Assembly (NCBI RefSeq): GCF_022581195.2
Contig: NC_061456.1
Span: 1,862,501-1,926,500, forward strand
Reading direction: 5' to 3'
From: Helicoverpa zea
Lineage: Eukaryota; Arthropoda; Insecta; Lepidoptera; Noctuidae
Length of the DNA stretch: 64,000 nt
Shown here: piece after piece, positions 35,220 to 47,283 of the stretch
Layout: the number at the start of each line of letters is the position of its first letter
Position numbering within the stretch: position 1 is the first letter of the stretch
The notes under the pieces: generated by a model
Told to the model about the DNA's origin: nothing
Databases searched by the model: none
What the model saw: only the letters and a program-made list of their open reading frames with translations
Translations under genes and position numbers: made by a program

Positions 35220-38200
35220 TACGAGCATATATTACATGTCATTTGATAAACATGACACTGAATTGGAATACAAATATGAATTAAAGACAGTTGAATGAGG
35301 TAAATATAAAGTAGTGTTGTGCATTTTCAAGTTATTTGTAAATTGGTGTATTACCTTTTGTTTGGAATGCGACCTAGCTAGTGATTTTGAACGAATTTCA
35401 TCTTTTAACTTTCTATAAACATAAAAGATTTTATATATTACAAACTTTTTCACATTGCTTTCCTGCCATATTGTCATTTTGGATTGTCCCCTTTTCCCCT
35501 TATCGATCCACGTTCATTCCTCTGATTACTAAACAAATACTAATTATTACAAACACTAATGACTATAGTTGACAATTAGCTCGTATGTACGTACCCTACT
35601 GACCTCTCGTCACAACTAGACGCTGTCATTGATGAATGAATGTCTTACGTCAACAGCGGGGATGAATGGTGAAGTGAAGAGAGATGAATATTGAATGGGA
35701 ACGATTGAGATAGACAGGTGATTGGGAGTGGGATGACGCAAAATTCTCGATTCGAATTATTATTTTTTTCTTCCATTGTTATTGTTCTTAGTGTTTTTGT
35801 TCCAAAAGGGTGAAAGGACCAAAAGCTTGAAGCCTGTAAATCTAACTTGATTTTTGCTTAACGCTGCTTAGCTAACTATTTTAAGAATCGACTATTTATA
35901 CCTGATCTAAGAGAGTAAGGAAAATATATATGCTTTCTTCTTACTAATTTATCTAAATCGGTTTAGTTAGTAGGGATGCCGATAGAAATATATAATGTAT
36001 ACAGTTTCACATTCGAAGGGTTTTCAGGGTATTTTATATTTGTTCCTTTATTTCAGGTAGGGCCCATTGAAAATATAATACATAAATAAATGACATACAA
36101 TACTTATAAACTAATACATGTATTGCTTACGTTTTGTAAATACAAACTGCAGGCATTCTATGAAAACCTGCTGTTTTACCTACAGCTCATGGAAATATTC
36201 TAGGTCAGAACAAAATACTTATCAATAGTATGGTATGTGTGCCAATTTACAAAGAACATAAAGTTGTTTATAGCTAAACACAATGCCTACCTACGCACTG
36301 GTATACTTTGATAAGGGAATCGATTTTTCGCTTCATGCACTTTTTTTAGTTTGGTGGGTGAAAGAATTAAAACTATATACAAGTGAAGTATATTCGAGAG
36401 ACCTGAGGCTGAAGCCTGAGATAATATGAGTTAAATTGAACGCGCTCTCTAATTGCTAATTAAACGCAAATATCAGGAATTACTGGTCCAATTTTGAAAA
36501 AATATTTCTTCCTTTTTTCTTTCTTGTTAGGTTCCATTTACTGAGACTGTACTTTTTATCCTGTCCACGAAGAAGTTTTGCAAAAGCGGGTAAATGACAA
36601 TCGCTAAAACAAGTGACTGTAAACTGTTCCATGTTTGACCCGTTGGCCATAGTTCACCTATGCATAGTTCATACAAACAACGCTTCCATAGATCGTTGGC
36701 GGTATTCACTCAGTACCTATGTTATGTTTACTACATTAGCTGTTTGTCTTCTAGTGCAGAGCTCAAAGAGAATTTAGGTCAAGATTATTGCATCTAGTTG
36801 TATAACATACAAATAAACAAACTTTGACGGAACGAATGTTCGGAAGGACCATTTAAGTCGTTTTCAGAACTAGGTTAGGGTCGGCTAAAGTCTTAATAAA
36901 TTGTCTAAATGTGTTTGAGAACACTTTAAAGTCTATTTATGTCCTCAAAGTTAACAAACCGCTTTATCTCTGTAGAACAAAGTGTAGACCGTTACATTGA
37001 ATGTCATGTTAGCATATTCCATCTTATTATTCTAGTTGAGAACTTTAAATGTAGGTATCTATTTGCCATAAAAGGTGGAAGGCGATGCAAAATTCCTATC
37101 AGGAAATACTTCTCAGTCTTTGAGAACAAGTTACACAGTATTATTCTTGTTGAGGTTATTTTCAATAGTATCTTCCCTCACTTTATATCAAAGTTAAGAA
37201 CTGCGGTCTCTATAGTACCGAACTTTTTGGAAACTTCCAGCCAAAGTTTGCCTTTTGAACCTCCATACTGCAGACCAGAATACTAGTTCTAATGTTCCTA
37301 TTTAAAATAACTTCGTCTTGTGTTATGTTACTCGATCAATTTTAAGAGTTCACTGATTTTGTTTTATCGTAAAGTTTTGCGGAACTTTTAAATTCGGCAG
37401 GCTTATTTGACTGGTGAATTTCCTTGACCGTTATGGTGAGCTATCACAAATAATTGGTCGTTTATATGATAATGTTGAAGATTGAGAGATAAGATTATGC
37501 GGTTCGGCAAATATTACGAAGTTTTCCAACTAATGGATTTTGTATGAGTTATTATTAATTGTTGTAAGGTGGGTGAGCTGCCGCTGACTTTTAAACAAGG
37601 TTGTGTCTCATAGAACAGTCATATGCCAAATATTCATGTCAATAAAGTTTTAAAAAATACCAATCATTTTACGACTATCAAGACCAATAAATGTAGAGTT
37701 CAAAGAGCAAACTAAATAGGCAGTTTTTTTGAATCGTCTAAATTTTAAACGGTCATCTCTTTAATAAATGCAAATAATGATCGATTGTTTCAATTGCTGA
37801 TTTCGTAGAAATGGGGCATGTGATCATAATTTGGAATCTCAATATATTTTATTCCGGTCAGATGTAACGACTTTTTACAGTACAAAGATCATCTTAAAGT
37901 AAATACCTATGTCATCTACAGAATTTCCGTCGCTTGGAGCTATGAAAAATCTTTTCGCCTTTGTGAATTTTTGACAGCCGTTATTTTTATCAACAGTGTA
38001 AATAAGTGAAATTAACAAAATATGTCCATACAATTTCCACATCTTTGATAACTCCCATAACATGGGTAACACTACTCCGGAATCAATAAAAAGACCATTC
38101 CACATTCACAAACGACCATAGACCAGCATAGTTTTGCGAAACAGTTCAAAGAGGTCGACCATCGATTCTAAACCTCCATGTTTAGTGACCCAAGTGGGCG

Positions 38201-38491
38201 GAGTTCTGACTCAGAGCATGTTTCTGTCATCTTCAAGTCATTAGCATAATTATAGACAGTAGCATAATTATTTGCTGAATTTATAGTTGATCCAAACATG
38301 GAGTTAATTAGTTTATTTCCTACATTTGTTATATACGTCGAATGATATTAATTGTAGGCTTGTGGAGTTTTGGGGCTATTAAAAGATTCTTCTAATTCTT
38401 TGTTTTGGCAGTAAACAAATTTCGTTTTATATGATACTTATTTATTGGTTTTGTTGTGTGTGGTCTTAGTTTATCTATTCATATAGGAGTA
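35220..38491. other. Gene-free interval
   Basis: A 115-codon frame at 36939-37286 and several 60-80-codon frames have no recognised domain or splice context. No repeat family was recognised. Confidence 0.45.
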
Positions 38492-38650
38492 CCCGTACAC
38501 TGCAAACTTTTAGTCAGCCGATTGTTTGTTTGGACATTGCAAAGATTAGGTATCTAGTTGATATCAGACTGACTGAAAGCTTTAATTGGAATCAAGATAA
38601 TTAAAAAAAATCCCAACTGTCGGCCGACTATTTATTCTGCTGTGTGCGGC
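38492..38650. mobile_element. MITE with 'cggccga' inverted ends
   Basis: Left 'cccgtacactgcaaactttt' 'agtcagccgattgtt' pairs with the reverse complement of the right, 'gccgcacacagcagaataaa' 'tagtcggccgacagtt'. The length is about 159 bp. Related single ends occur at 44228-44255 ('ccaactgtcggccgactgtt') and at 47230-47283. Confidence 0.68.
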
Positions 38651-39077
38651 TACTCTTACTATAGTTATTTGTGAGGCATTTATTACTGTTTTAGTCAACA
38701 TTTTCGTAATGGCTGGTTTTATTAAATGCCTACTATAATCAGTCAATTGCCTATGAAGTCATTGATTACTACAATTCGCCTTAGGGCAATCATTAAAGCA
38801 GTAAAGTATATTATGAGTATTATGACTTAGGGTGTGTTCTGCAGTAACTGTTTAATGGTTGCTCATGATATCATAAGTACGAGAATTGCTTACAGTTTAG
38901 GCTTTGTGTTGTTTGATTGATTATATATTTTTTGATAAGTATTTGATACAATAGAAGGTGAAACTTACTAACTATTGTTTTCTAGTTTGTATGTACTTTC
39001 TAAGTATATCTTAGACACCATTGACTGTGTTTCGGATGGCACGTTAAACTGTAGGTCCCGGCTGTCAGTGAACATCC

Positions 39078-39266
39078 TTGGCAGTCGTTACGGGTAGTCA
39101 GAAGCCAGAAAGTCTGACACCAGTCTAACCAAGGGGTTGCCCGGGTTACTGGGTTGAAGAGGTCAGATAGGCAGTCGCTTCTTGTAAAGCACTGGTACTC
39201 AGCTGAATCCGTTTAGACTGTAAGCCGACCCCAACATGATTGGGAAAAGGCTCGGAGGATGATGAT
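39078..39266 (+). mobile_element. Near full-length copy of the 1001-1200 retroposon
   Basis: It begins 'ttggcagtcgttacgggtag' and ends 'ttgggaaaaggctcggagga' 'tgatgatt', very close to the 1-kb copy but with an 8-bp gap near 'aaggggttgcccggg'. Flanking duplication was not identified. Confidence 0.88.
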
Positions 39267-40661
39267 TTGACAATAGAAGAGATAAGTGTGGTTTTAGCAA
39301 TACATTGCAAAAAACTATTTTAGTTGGACTATAATTGTAACAATTAATGGAATACACGCATGACCTTGGAAAATCGGTTCTGTAATCAATATTGTATGGG
39401 CTTACCTCATTCTATTTATCTAGATACAATTACAATTAGTTGTACATACCTCATCAATATGTGACTGTTGTGAGTCGAGTCTTTAATTACTTATGTACCT
39501 ATTGCAACATTGGCTAGTAATTCAAATGTTATTCCCATTCAAAATGTTGACCACCACAATGTATGTCTGTCTCTGGTACCGTAGCTCATAAACAGATGAA
39601 CTGTTTTGGATACGGTTTGTTTTAGATAATAATATTTCAGCGGTGGTTTTGTACATGTTTAATCAAAGTGGGATTAGCCATTTTAAAGAAATGAAATTGA
39701 TAGCTAAATCTACGGAAGGGTTTGTAGAATCAGGCTACGGCCCTTTTAAGAGGTAAATAAAAAGAAAAACATTTGAAAGTCGCAGTGATCGGGACATACA
39801 GGTAAAACCGTAGTTCATAAATAGTGTTACATATAAACTAATAATTGAAGGTGTTACTGTGGCAACATTGACATTGTGTATTGTTTGTAGTTTACAGTTA
39901 GTTACCGTGAATATGAAGAATTAGATTGAAGAATCTGTTATCAGCCCAATGAATATCAAATAGAACTTATCTAGGAATGTCTTGTGTGTCAGATATAATA
40001 AAATTGTGACGGCACTTGATTTTAAATTAGATGAGGTGTACGTAGACGTTTTTGGTCTCTTATGTAACTGAAAATAGTGAGTTGAAAATAGTGAATTTAA
40101 TTATTAAATCTTCAATACGCCCCTTTATTATTATGTATTTCATTGGCATAGGTATGATGTTACTCGTACAGTCAACATCCGAGAGTTAGCAACCCCATTA
40201 CAGGTTTCCGAAAACCTTTGGTTAAAACACCTTTCACACAAGCTTGATTACCTAAGAAGCCTTAGTGTTAGAGTATCAAATCTGCCTGACGGCCTTTGAC
40301 GTGGAATTGCATAAACGAACTCAGTTCATAGTTTCCTTAGATTCCTTACGTGTCCTTCCAACTACAGAACTGTAACATCTAGCTGATCCTAATAATTATG
40401 AAACATTTTCCATACTGAATAAGCCTCAACTTCAAAATGCATATTCACTTATTCAAAGCGTATAATTCCCAAACGTTGCACTCCATGCCACTTTCCTTGT
40501 CTGTTAGTCTGCATGACTAATTCCATTATCCATGTGTGAGTGAGCAATTTGCATATTATAATTACTCAAGTGTTTGAGATAGCAGGATCATAATTATCGT
40601 TTATCTTAACCATGTGATGTAGATATGGTAGTTGCTATGTTATGCTTGAACTGACCTCGTT
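39267..40661. other. Gene-free interval
   Basis: No open frame above 60 codons and no recognised repeat. Confidence 0.5.
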
Positions 40662-40674
40662 ATTGTATTTTAAC

Positions 40675-41045
40675 TGCCTCGTTGGTCTAGCTGTCGCAAG
40701 TGCGGCTGCTAAGCACGAGGTCTCGGGTTCGATTCCCGAGTCGGGCCGAAATCGCCTTGTGGGTTTTAGACGACTTTCACAAAGCAGCCCGGAGCCTGGA
40801 AGCTGGTGATTGATACACCCGTGCATCGGAGAGCACGTAAATGTCGGTCCTGCGCCTGATCTCTCTCCGGTCGTGTCGGATTACCGTCCCATCGGGCTAT
40901 GAGAGTTAAGGAATAGTGAGTGCACCTGTGTCTGCGCAAATGCTCGTGCACTATAATATGTCCTGCGTAGTTGGCTAATCTCCTTACATGAGAACAGCCG
41001 CCGTAGCCGATAATCGGCTAGGAGGACATCATCATCATCATCATC
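40675..41045 (+). mobile_element. Full-length tRNA-derived SINE
   Basis: The head has RNA polymerase III boxes: A box TGGTCTAGCTG at 40683-40693 and B box GGTTCGATTCC at 40726-40736, in a tRNA-like fold. A ~270-bp body and a (CAT)n tail at 41027-41045 follow. Flanks ATTGTATTTTAACT (40662-40675) and ATTGTATTAACT (41046-41057) form a target duplication with a 2-base indel. The type is the heliothine/noctuid tRNA SINE group. Minus-strand frames across it are incidental. Internal pol III promoters and an intact tail mean it could once have been transcribed. Confidence 0.92.
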
Positions 41046-41057
41046 ATTGTATTAACT

Positions 41058-42047
41058 AGTGTTCCTTGAAGATGTAGCAGTTCTGAAGTTATCCCTTTCC
41101 TGGTGTAGGAATTGTGAATATCCCGCAATAGTGTTCTTTGAGTTACGAGTTACGACACTATTCTTGTAGTCGAAAAGACTGCTTAGGTATTATGCTTGGT
41201 TTAAAGACAATACCTATATGTCATTATGGTAGGTACAGATGATTCGTCTCAAAATAACTGGCTTGCCATACCTACTTGTGTAGGCATATCTTTGTACCAA
41301 AGACTATAAAATATACTTTTTACCAATGCAATAATGCCCCGGGAAGGGAGTGATACTGCTAGAAGTAGTTAGTTTATTAGGTACACAAAACTACTAAATA
41401 GGATAACTTTGTTTACGTCATAGTAATATGAGCCGGATGCTGAGCCTTAGAGGGATAAGCTTACATTAAGCTCAACACAAGGTCTAGACAAATGATGTGT
41501 CATACGTATATACATCCAATAGCGGTTTTACTTATTACATTTCTATGGGTTTAACTTAGGTAAGTTAAGTTAGGCAAGAGCATGGACAATGCGGTTGCAT
41601 CTATACTTTTACTTTATTTATTTCCTGGCACTTCGTTACACCCGCGTCCCGATGGAACTACCTTACGCAGTCAGATAGAATGTAGCTTGTTGTGGTCTGG
41701 TTCTAGACAATTTCAGCCTTACTACAAAAACTTTTAATCGTCTGTTGAACGCTTGTCTTCAGTTTAACTGTGACAATGAAAAAGACGGACGGAATTATAT
41801 TTGAATTCATAATACTTAAAGCAGGTGCTTGGATGCTTATGTCCTTATGTCCTCAGATTTTAATCCATTGTAAGGTTGTCTAGAAGAGATCGATGTGAGC
41901 GATAAGGACCGCCCATTATGTGTACACTAAATTGTTTTTTAATTATTTTAATAGAAGCAAAACCATGTCTTACTCTTGTTAACTCATCAAAGTGAACATC
42001 TTTTACAAGAACAATAGAATTAATGTTTTTTTATTTATATTTTTATA
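41058..42047. other. Gene-free stretch with repeat fragments
   Basis: 'ttcgttacacccgcgtcccg' at 41635-41655 is a worn inverted LINE tail. 'ccttactacaaaaactttta' then 'tcgtctgttgaacgcttgtc' at 41717-41760 is one end of the 9605-9747 MITE family. The rest is unassigned. Confidence 0.5.
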
Positions 42048-42195
42048 AGAAACTAGCTGACATAAAACCTTCGTTCCTTTTTGTATCTTTTAAACCTCCT
42101 CGATACCTCTACAAACATTTCAAAATCATAATAAACCTAACCGGTCCAGCCATTTTCGAGTCTTAATGAAACTTACGAAAAACAATTGATTTTTA
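42048..42195 (-). repeat. LINE-tail remnant
   Basis: 'aaactagctgacataaaacc', 'ctcctcgatacctctacaaa' and 'ccggtccagccattttcgag' are hallmarks of an insect LINE 3' region. Orientation is uncertain because both directions of this tail occur in moth genomes. Confidence 0.45.
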
Positions 42196-42199
42196 TACA

Positions 42200-42320
42200 T
42201 AGAAGAAGAAGAAAGAAGAACACGCAACTGGCCAATTAACATTTTTCTTCTTAAAGGAACAATACATACATAAGAAGAAGAAGATGTAATTGACCAGTAG
42301 ACTTTTCGTCTTCTTAAATG
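42200..42320. repeat. AAG microsatellites in a diverged tandem duplication
   Basis: The unit 'agaagaagaa..caactggccaattaacatttttcttctta' (from 42203) is followed by 'agaagaagaag..taattgaccagtagacttttcgtcttctta' (to 42316). Each unit has AGAAG at its left and CTTCT at its right, so each can also form a hairpin. Confidence 0.65.
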
Positions 42321-43184
42321 ATCAAATAGGCGATCTTACAGCTTAAGCATTATTTTGCATCCCATAAAGGTACCAACTTACGAAGCTACATTCCACCAGC
42401 TATCTAAATGTGAAACAAATGCAAAACCACGTTATTATTCAAATCTGAATACGGAAACCAGTGTAAATCGTGGTTACACAAAATTCCTAGCCATTTCGTA
42501 ACACAACTCGTAATGAAGGCAATCCCATCGTGTATCTAGCCAGCACTGATAAGTAGGGCTGCCATGCATTTTGGTTTTCTAAGATTTTTCCCAGTGTTTT
42601 TTTAAGGTGGTTGCAGTGTTTGGATTTTTGCTATAGTATTCTCTATTGATTAAATATGATATATGAGGGACAGTGAGTCACTTGTTGTAGTTTCACAATA
42701 AAAACTCAGTTAATTTAAGAAGGTCTTCCCTGGACATGTTTACTTGTAGTTAAATCAGAGAGCGGAAAAAATATCCTTTACACTTTTAAATCCTTTAGGG
42801 AACACCTGACCCACCAAATGAATCTACCGTACGGTTTATGAATCTGCGATAATCAGTGAGATTTACTAAAAGTTTTCGGTTCTAAAATTCTTGTCCAATC
42901 ACAGCTCGTCAGATGGTAGCCCTACTGATAACGCTTATCTTGTTAGCTGACACATAACCGTGTACCCAGTCACCTACATTGTGTCATAGATGACTGCAAG
43001 CGTGTCACGATGCTAGCCAGTTTTGTAAGCTCATGAGGGTAAGATGGAGCTATTTCTTTTGGAACTTGGAAATACGGGACAGATGAATTGCGTACTTAGC
43101 CCTTTGTGACCAAAAATATTTTTTAATTTTTTAAAGTCGAATTTGTGTAAATGCATTAAACTGATCAATTATTTATAGCTAACT

Positions 43185-43345
43185 AACTTCGGCCAGAGGT
43201 CTCATCACGTAGCCTATAGATATATCCATTTTCGGGCTATAGATTGTCTATGAAACTTTGATTTAAATAATTTCAGTGGTTTTGGCGTGAAACCTTACAG
43301 ATAGACAGACAGAGTTACCAGTCTTGCATTTATAGTACATTTGGA
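43185..43345 (+). repeat. LINE 3'-tail remnant
   Basis: It contains 'tcacgtagcctatagatata' and 'gcgtgaaaccttacagatag' 'acagacagagttacc', the usual spacing of the 'agcctatat...gcgtgaaagcgtaacagacagacagagtta' insect tail. Non-coding. Confidence 0.6.
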
Positions 43346-43766
43346 CAGAAAACCAACGTGCTACTAACCTACTGAAACACAACTAAAGATTAAAAATAAA
43401 CCATTTTATTTAAACACGCTGTCTTTCAACTGACGGATATTGTAATCAATATGGTGAAACATTTTTTCACTTTTCCGCGTTCTGAAAATGCTTGAATTAA
43501 TTTGGACTTTGCTCCTTTCGTCTTATGGTTCAACTTTGTTTGTTGACATGTTTATTATTATTGTAGGTATGAAAGAAACGACCGATAGCAGTTATCAAAG
43601 TATTATGCTGAATTATGCCAAGTGTTTTGTTATCGTTATCTGAATAGTATGTCTAGTCTTCCATAAGTGTTTCGTTAGCATTTATTTCTTTGAGCTGCCG
43701 TTTTGAGTTAAAATTAGCCTCAGCACACTGCAATTTTTTATAAATCAGTATAGAGATTAATGATCA

Positions 43767-44148
43767 AGGGCCCGATTCTCTTAATTTTACTTAAGCGTCA
43801 TACGATTCACGTTCGACTGAGATCCAATCCCGATTCCATTTCGATTGAAGCGTATGTGGCATTCCGCAATGTTTTCTTTAAAATAAACGTTTTTATCCAT
43901 TTCTGTCATAATGAATAATTTTGTCTGCAAATGATTTTCGATTGCAATATGATTGTAGAGCAAACTACCGTATAGACCAAAATCACCAAAATAGCAGACC
44001 AATCGCAAACCAATCGAATGTCGTTGAAATACGATTTGTCGTATATTAGTAGCAGAATGCCCGATATAGTTAAAACTGTTATTGCGATCATATTGCGATT
44101 CGATTTCTATTCGATTTTGACATTATTAACTTAGGAGAATCGGGCCCT
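43767..44148. mobile_element. 382-bp MITE with AGGGCCCGATTCTC inverted repeats
   Basis: AGGGCCCGATTCTC at 43767-43780 is mirrored exactly by GAGAATCGGGCCCT at 44135-44148, followed inward by a looser 'TTAA/TTAA' pairing. The interior is rich in 'cgattcg', 'tgcgatt' and 'gattcga' words that also occur inverted within the element. The 61-73-codon minus-strand frames inside are incidental. The target duplication is unclear. Confidence 0.8.
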
Positions 44149-44689
44149 AGGTATTTGCTCGATTTCAGACCTAGTTAAAACATTGCTTTTATTCACGATT
44201 TTCTTATAAAAAAAATGGCTTACGAGAAGGCCAACTGTCGGCCGACTGTTTGCGGGATAAATTACCTAATTTAAAATCTTTGCACTTTGATATATTACCT
44301 ACAACATACTTAGAAGATGACTCTAAAGAGCCACATAATTACGAATGTAAAGCGCATGCGTGCGGATGCACTTACAAACACATCAAGTTCTGTCACGTCA
44401 CATCTAAAACGCCTAGTGAGTGAGTGAGTAATGAATGAAAACTGCTGTCAGTCTTTATTAAGATATCTGTTGGTTTTTGTGTCATTTTTATAGTGCAGGT
44501 TAAAGAGCAATTAGTGCGTTTTTTCTTTTATGCCTCTGACCTAGTGTCACGTAGATATACCTATAACTAAAACAAAAAATCATCTAACGACTCCAGTTTT
44601 TGAAGATTAGTTTATTTAAATTAACTTGAACTGGTCTTGAAAGAACTGAACTGATTTAAATTGGTTCCCTGTTAATCTAAAGCCTTAGA

Positions 44690-44768
44690 AGGGATGTAAG
44701 CTACTTTGTTCTAGCTAAATTGCTTCCTCTGGACGGAGGTGCAACCGTGGGAAATCGCTAGTAGTATT
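44690..44768 (+). repeat. Short LINE-tail remnant
   Basis: 'gggatgtaagctactttgtt' and 'ggtgcaaccgtgggaaatcg' 'ctagtag' resemble an eroded 'ggtgaaaccgcgggcaaaagctagt' tail. Confidence 0.45.
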
Positions 44769-44978
44769 TAATGTAATAATCCCCCTTGACATCAATTAAT
44801 GTTTCATTGATAACAAATAACTAGGTAACTTAATATCTTTTCCTTCTTTAGCAAAGTATGTCAACTGGTGACGCCGGTCCTCATCAAAGCTTCTACTTAA
44901 ACATATATAAGTTATCTAAGTTACATCATCAACAACGTATTGTATACCTATATTACTATAAACGCTTCCAACAGGTAT

Positions 44979-45052
44979 CTGTGGAGATCAAAGGGGGAGG
45001 CCTATGTTCAGCAGTGGACGTCCTATGGCTGAGATGATGATGATGATGATGA
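44979..45052 (+). pseudogene. Extreme 3' end of a LINE endonuclease-reverse transcriptase
   Basis: Codons 44979-45032 read LWRSKGEAYVQQWTSYG and stop, and the stop is followed directly by (GAT)6. It is the same family as 14048-14112, identical in peptide except K-G for K-V. Only 17 codons are retained. Confidence 0.88.
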
Positions 45053-45094
45053 CAGCATAAATACAATTGGAACAATATCATCATCTGCCTAGCC

Positions 45095-45664
45095 CTTTTT
45101 AGGGTTCCGTAGCCAAAATGGCAAAAACGGAACCCTTATAGTTTCGTCATGTCCGTCTGTCCGTCTGTCCGTCTGTCCGTCTGTCACAGCCGATTTACTC
45201 GGAAACTATAAGTACTACAGTGATGAAATTTGATGGGAATATGTGTTGTATGAACCGCTACAAAAATATGACACTAAATAGTAAAAAAAAGAATTGGGGG
45301 TGGGGCCCCCCATGCATGTAACTGAGGGATGAAATTTTTTTTTTCGATGTACATACCCGTGTGGGGTATCAATGGAAAGGTCTTTTAAAATGATATAAAG
45401 TTTTCTAAAAAACATTTTTCTTAAAGTGAACGGTTTTTGAGATATCAGCTCTCAAAGTCGTAAAAAGTATGTCCCCCCCCCTCTATTTTTATAACTACGG
45501 GGTATAAAATTCTAAAAAAAATAGAGGTGATGCATGCTAATTAACTCTTTCAACGATTTTTGGTTTGATCAAAGTATCTCTTATAGTTTTTGAGATAGGT
45601 TGATTTAACTGTAATTTACGGAACCCTTCGTGCACGAGTCCGACTCGCACTTGGCCGGTTTTTA
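45095..45664. repeat. Abundant lepidopteran interspersed repeat, 570 bp
   Basis: It starts 'tttttagggttccgtagcc' and ends 'cgagtccgactcgcacttgg' 'ccggttttt'. GGGTTCCGTA at 45102-45111 is mirrored by TACGGAACCC at about 45617-45626. The end carries a GCGAGTC/GACTCGC hairpin. The interior has (GTCCGTCT)n at 45151-45184 and a G/C-run 'ggggccccccatgcatg'. There is no coding frame. It is very widespread in moths and butterflies; class not assigned here. Confidence 0.82.
45151..45184. repeat. (GTCCGTCT)n microsatellite
   Basis: Just over four perfect 8-bp units inside the 45.1-kb repeat. Confidence 0.95.
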
Positions 45665-46597
45665 ATTATTTGGGGTAGCCTCTAAAATGTTTTCGATTTT
45701 ATTCTTAAGGATTCCAAAATAGCCCAAAAGTAAGTTAATCTACCTATTTATGGAACTGGGTACTGTATTTTGTAAAAGGTGGTCTACACGACTATTTACT
45801 GACACAATGACTGCCAATTAGAATTATGTCCTATCGTAGAAGAAATCATTAAGAAAAGGAGCAAATTGTTCTCGAAACTCAAGTCAACGTACTCGTACAC
45901 TTGAGTTCAAAATAAAGTACAAATTATGATAATTAACAGTAGCCAGCAACTCCTGGCCTACTTACTGTAAGATAAACTTACAGGTTAGGCTTGCGACACC
46001 TTAGCTGTGGTACTTACGCACTGAGTTATTGTAGACTTGATTACTGAACATGCCAAGGTTTTTGAGTCTGTATTTTCAACTACGTACTTCAAAATACCTG
46101 TATTTTTGGAATAATCAAACTTAAGTCTATAGAAGTTCAAATTAAAAGTAAACATGTTTGTGGTTGCAATTTATGTCTGAGCTGTCTTTAAAATTGAGAA
46201 ACGTTTCATTGTTCTTCCGGTAGTCATAAAGTTTTTTAATTCTCAAAATGTGACTACAAACCTACTAATGGTTCTAGTTATGAGATATTTTCAAGCATAT
46301 TATTGCTAAATTAACAAAGAAATGAAAACTTAAATCAATCAAAACAAACCGTAAGTAGCAATTGAGATCAACGAACATAATGCGGATTGCGGATAGATTT
46401 CTCTAAAATACCTGTTACTACAATATCGTGTCTCCCCGAAGTAAACACTCGCACATTTACCTGTAAACAAGAAAAAAACACCTATTACACACAATACAAC
46501 ACGCGCAATAAGATAATACGCGGTAACGATATAGTAACACGCGAGCGATTAAGAGCTTCTGCACACCGCCAACTTTTAGGCTCAAACCTACTTTTAC
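45665..46597. other. Gene-free stretch, possibly intronic
   Basis: If the exon at 46598-46697 is real, this is its first intron on the minus strand. No acceptor-flanked exon was recognised within it. Confidence 0.4.
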
Positions 46598-46697
46598 GGA
46601 TTTTATCGCGGTCTCCCTGGTCACGGGCAGACTCCAAACAAAGAAGACGAAGGATCCGAAACATCAGGATTATCAAAAAAACCCCGATAAAATCCAT
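46598..46697 (-). CDS. Candidate first coding exon with signal-peptide-like start
   Basis: On the minus strand ATG at 46697 opens MDFIGVFLIILMFRILRLLC, then LESARDQGDRDKI. The donor ATCC|GTAAAAGT would begin the intron at 46597, after 33 codons plus one base (phase 1). A strongly hydrophobic segment (residues 3-20) followed by a charged stretch fits a secreted or membrane protein N terminus. The exon is clearly more GC-rich than neighbouring DNA. If not spliced there, the frame runs on to 70 codons. The donor is less perfect than that of the 2.2-kb exon, and a short upstream ATG frame exists in the leader. I do not recognise the protein. Confidence 0.42.
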
Positions 46698-46880
46698 AAA
46701 GGTAGTTTTATTTAAATGTCAAATATTCGCGTGTCAGAAATCAACATTTTAGGCTCAAGTTCACTCACAAGCTAACTGTTTTGAGTAACTGTTTTCTTTG
46801 AGTATTGAACGTGAAAATTCATAGTGAATACATAGTTGTTTACAGAAAAGTGACGTTTATGTTGTCCATGAACTTGGGGA

Positions 46881-47050
46881 AACTCAAACTCAAAATCGTT
46901 TATTCAAATTAGGCTGATAAATCAGCACTTTTCGAACGTCAAAAACAAAAGACAGCCCCCAAAACGCCCGCCCTTCACCATTCCTATGTGTTTTTGCTGG
47001 GAAGAAGTGGCGCAACAAGCTCCCCAGCAACACATGTCTGTCTGTAAGGT
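46881..47050 (-). mobile_element. Retroelement 3' end with AATAAA and TTTGAG tail
   Basis: Read on the minus strand it runs 'agcaacattgc'-like 'cccagcaaaaacacatagga' 'atggtgaagggcgggcg', 'cgttcgaaaagtgctgattt', 'ttgaataaacgattttgagt' 'ttgagttt'. A polyadenylation-type AATAAA is followed by a (TTTGAG)n tail. A second copy is at 60600-60700 in the same orientation. Both copies share a frame reading RxFWGLS, so they may include the very end of a coding region. Confidence 0.65.
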
Positions 47051-47125
47051 TTGAAGAATCAGAATGTATACAATACAAGTCAAATAAAAATATCATTATC
47101 ACATGATAAGCCGGCATAATAAGAT

Positions 47126-47283
47126 GGCCTTAGGCGACTGATATTTTGATCAGGCTCATAGGTCAGTATAGACTCAGGTATCTAAATGACTAAAAAGTTT
47201 GATTGAATTCACGATCACCTTCGATATAAACTGTCATTCTGATCAGGCAATCTTTCGGCCGACATTTTAGTCTGTAGTGTGCA
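47126..47283. mobile_element. Degenerate 'cggccga' MITE
   Basis: The right end 'tctttcggccgacattttag' 'tctgtagtgtgc' matches the ends of 38492-38650. The left end 'ggcgactgatattttgatca' 'ggct' pairs partly with the right 'ctgatcaggcaatctttcgg'. Confidence 0.45.

Noticed and set aside
36939..37286. 115-codon frame, plus strand
   Set aside because: No domain, no acceptor or donor in a sensible place, and composition like the flanks.
40675..40750. A true tRNA gene
   Set aside because: A and B boxes are present, but the sequence runs on into a SINE body and CAT tail and is flanked by a target duplication.
40635..40951. Minus-strand frames of 61-63 codons
   Set aside because: They are the antisense of the tRNA-derived SINE.
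45095..45664. Helitron, because of the hairpin near the 'ggccggttttt' end
   Set aside because: There is no 5' TC and no 3' CTRR end after the hairpin, so I leave the class open.
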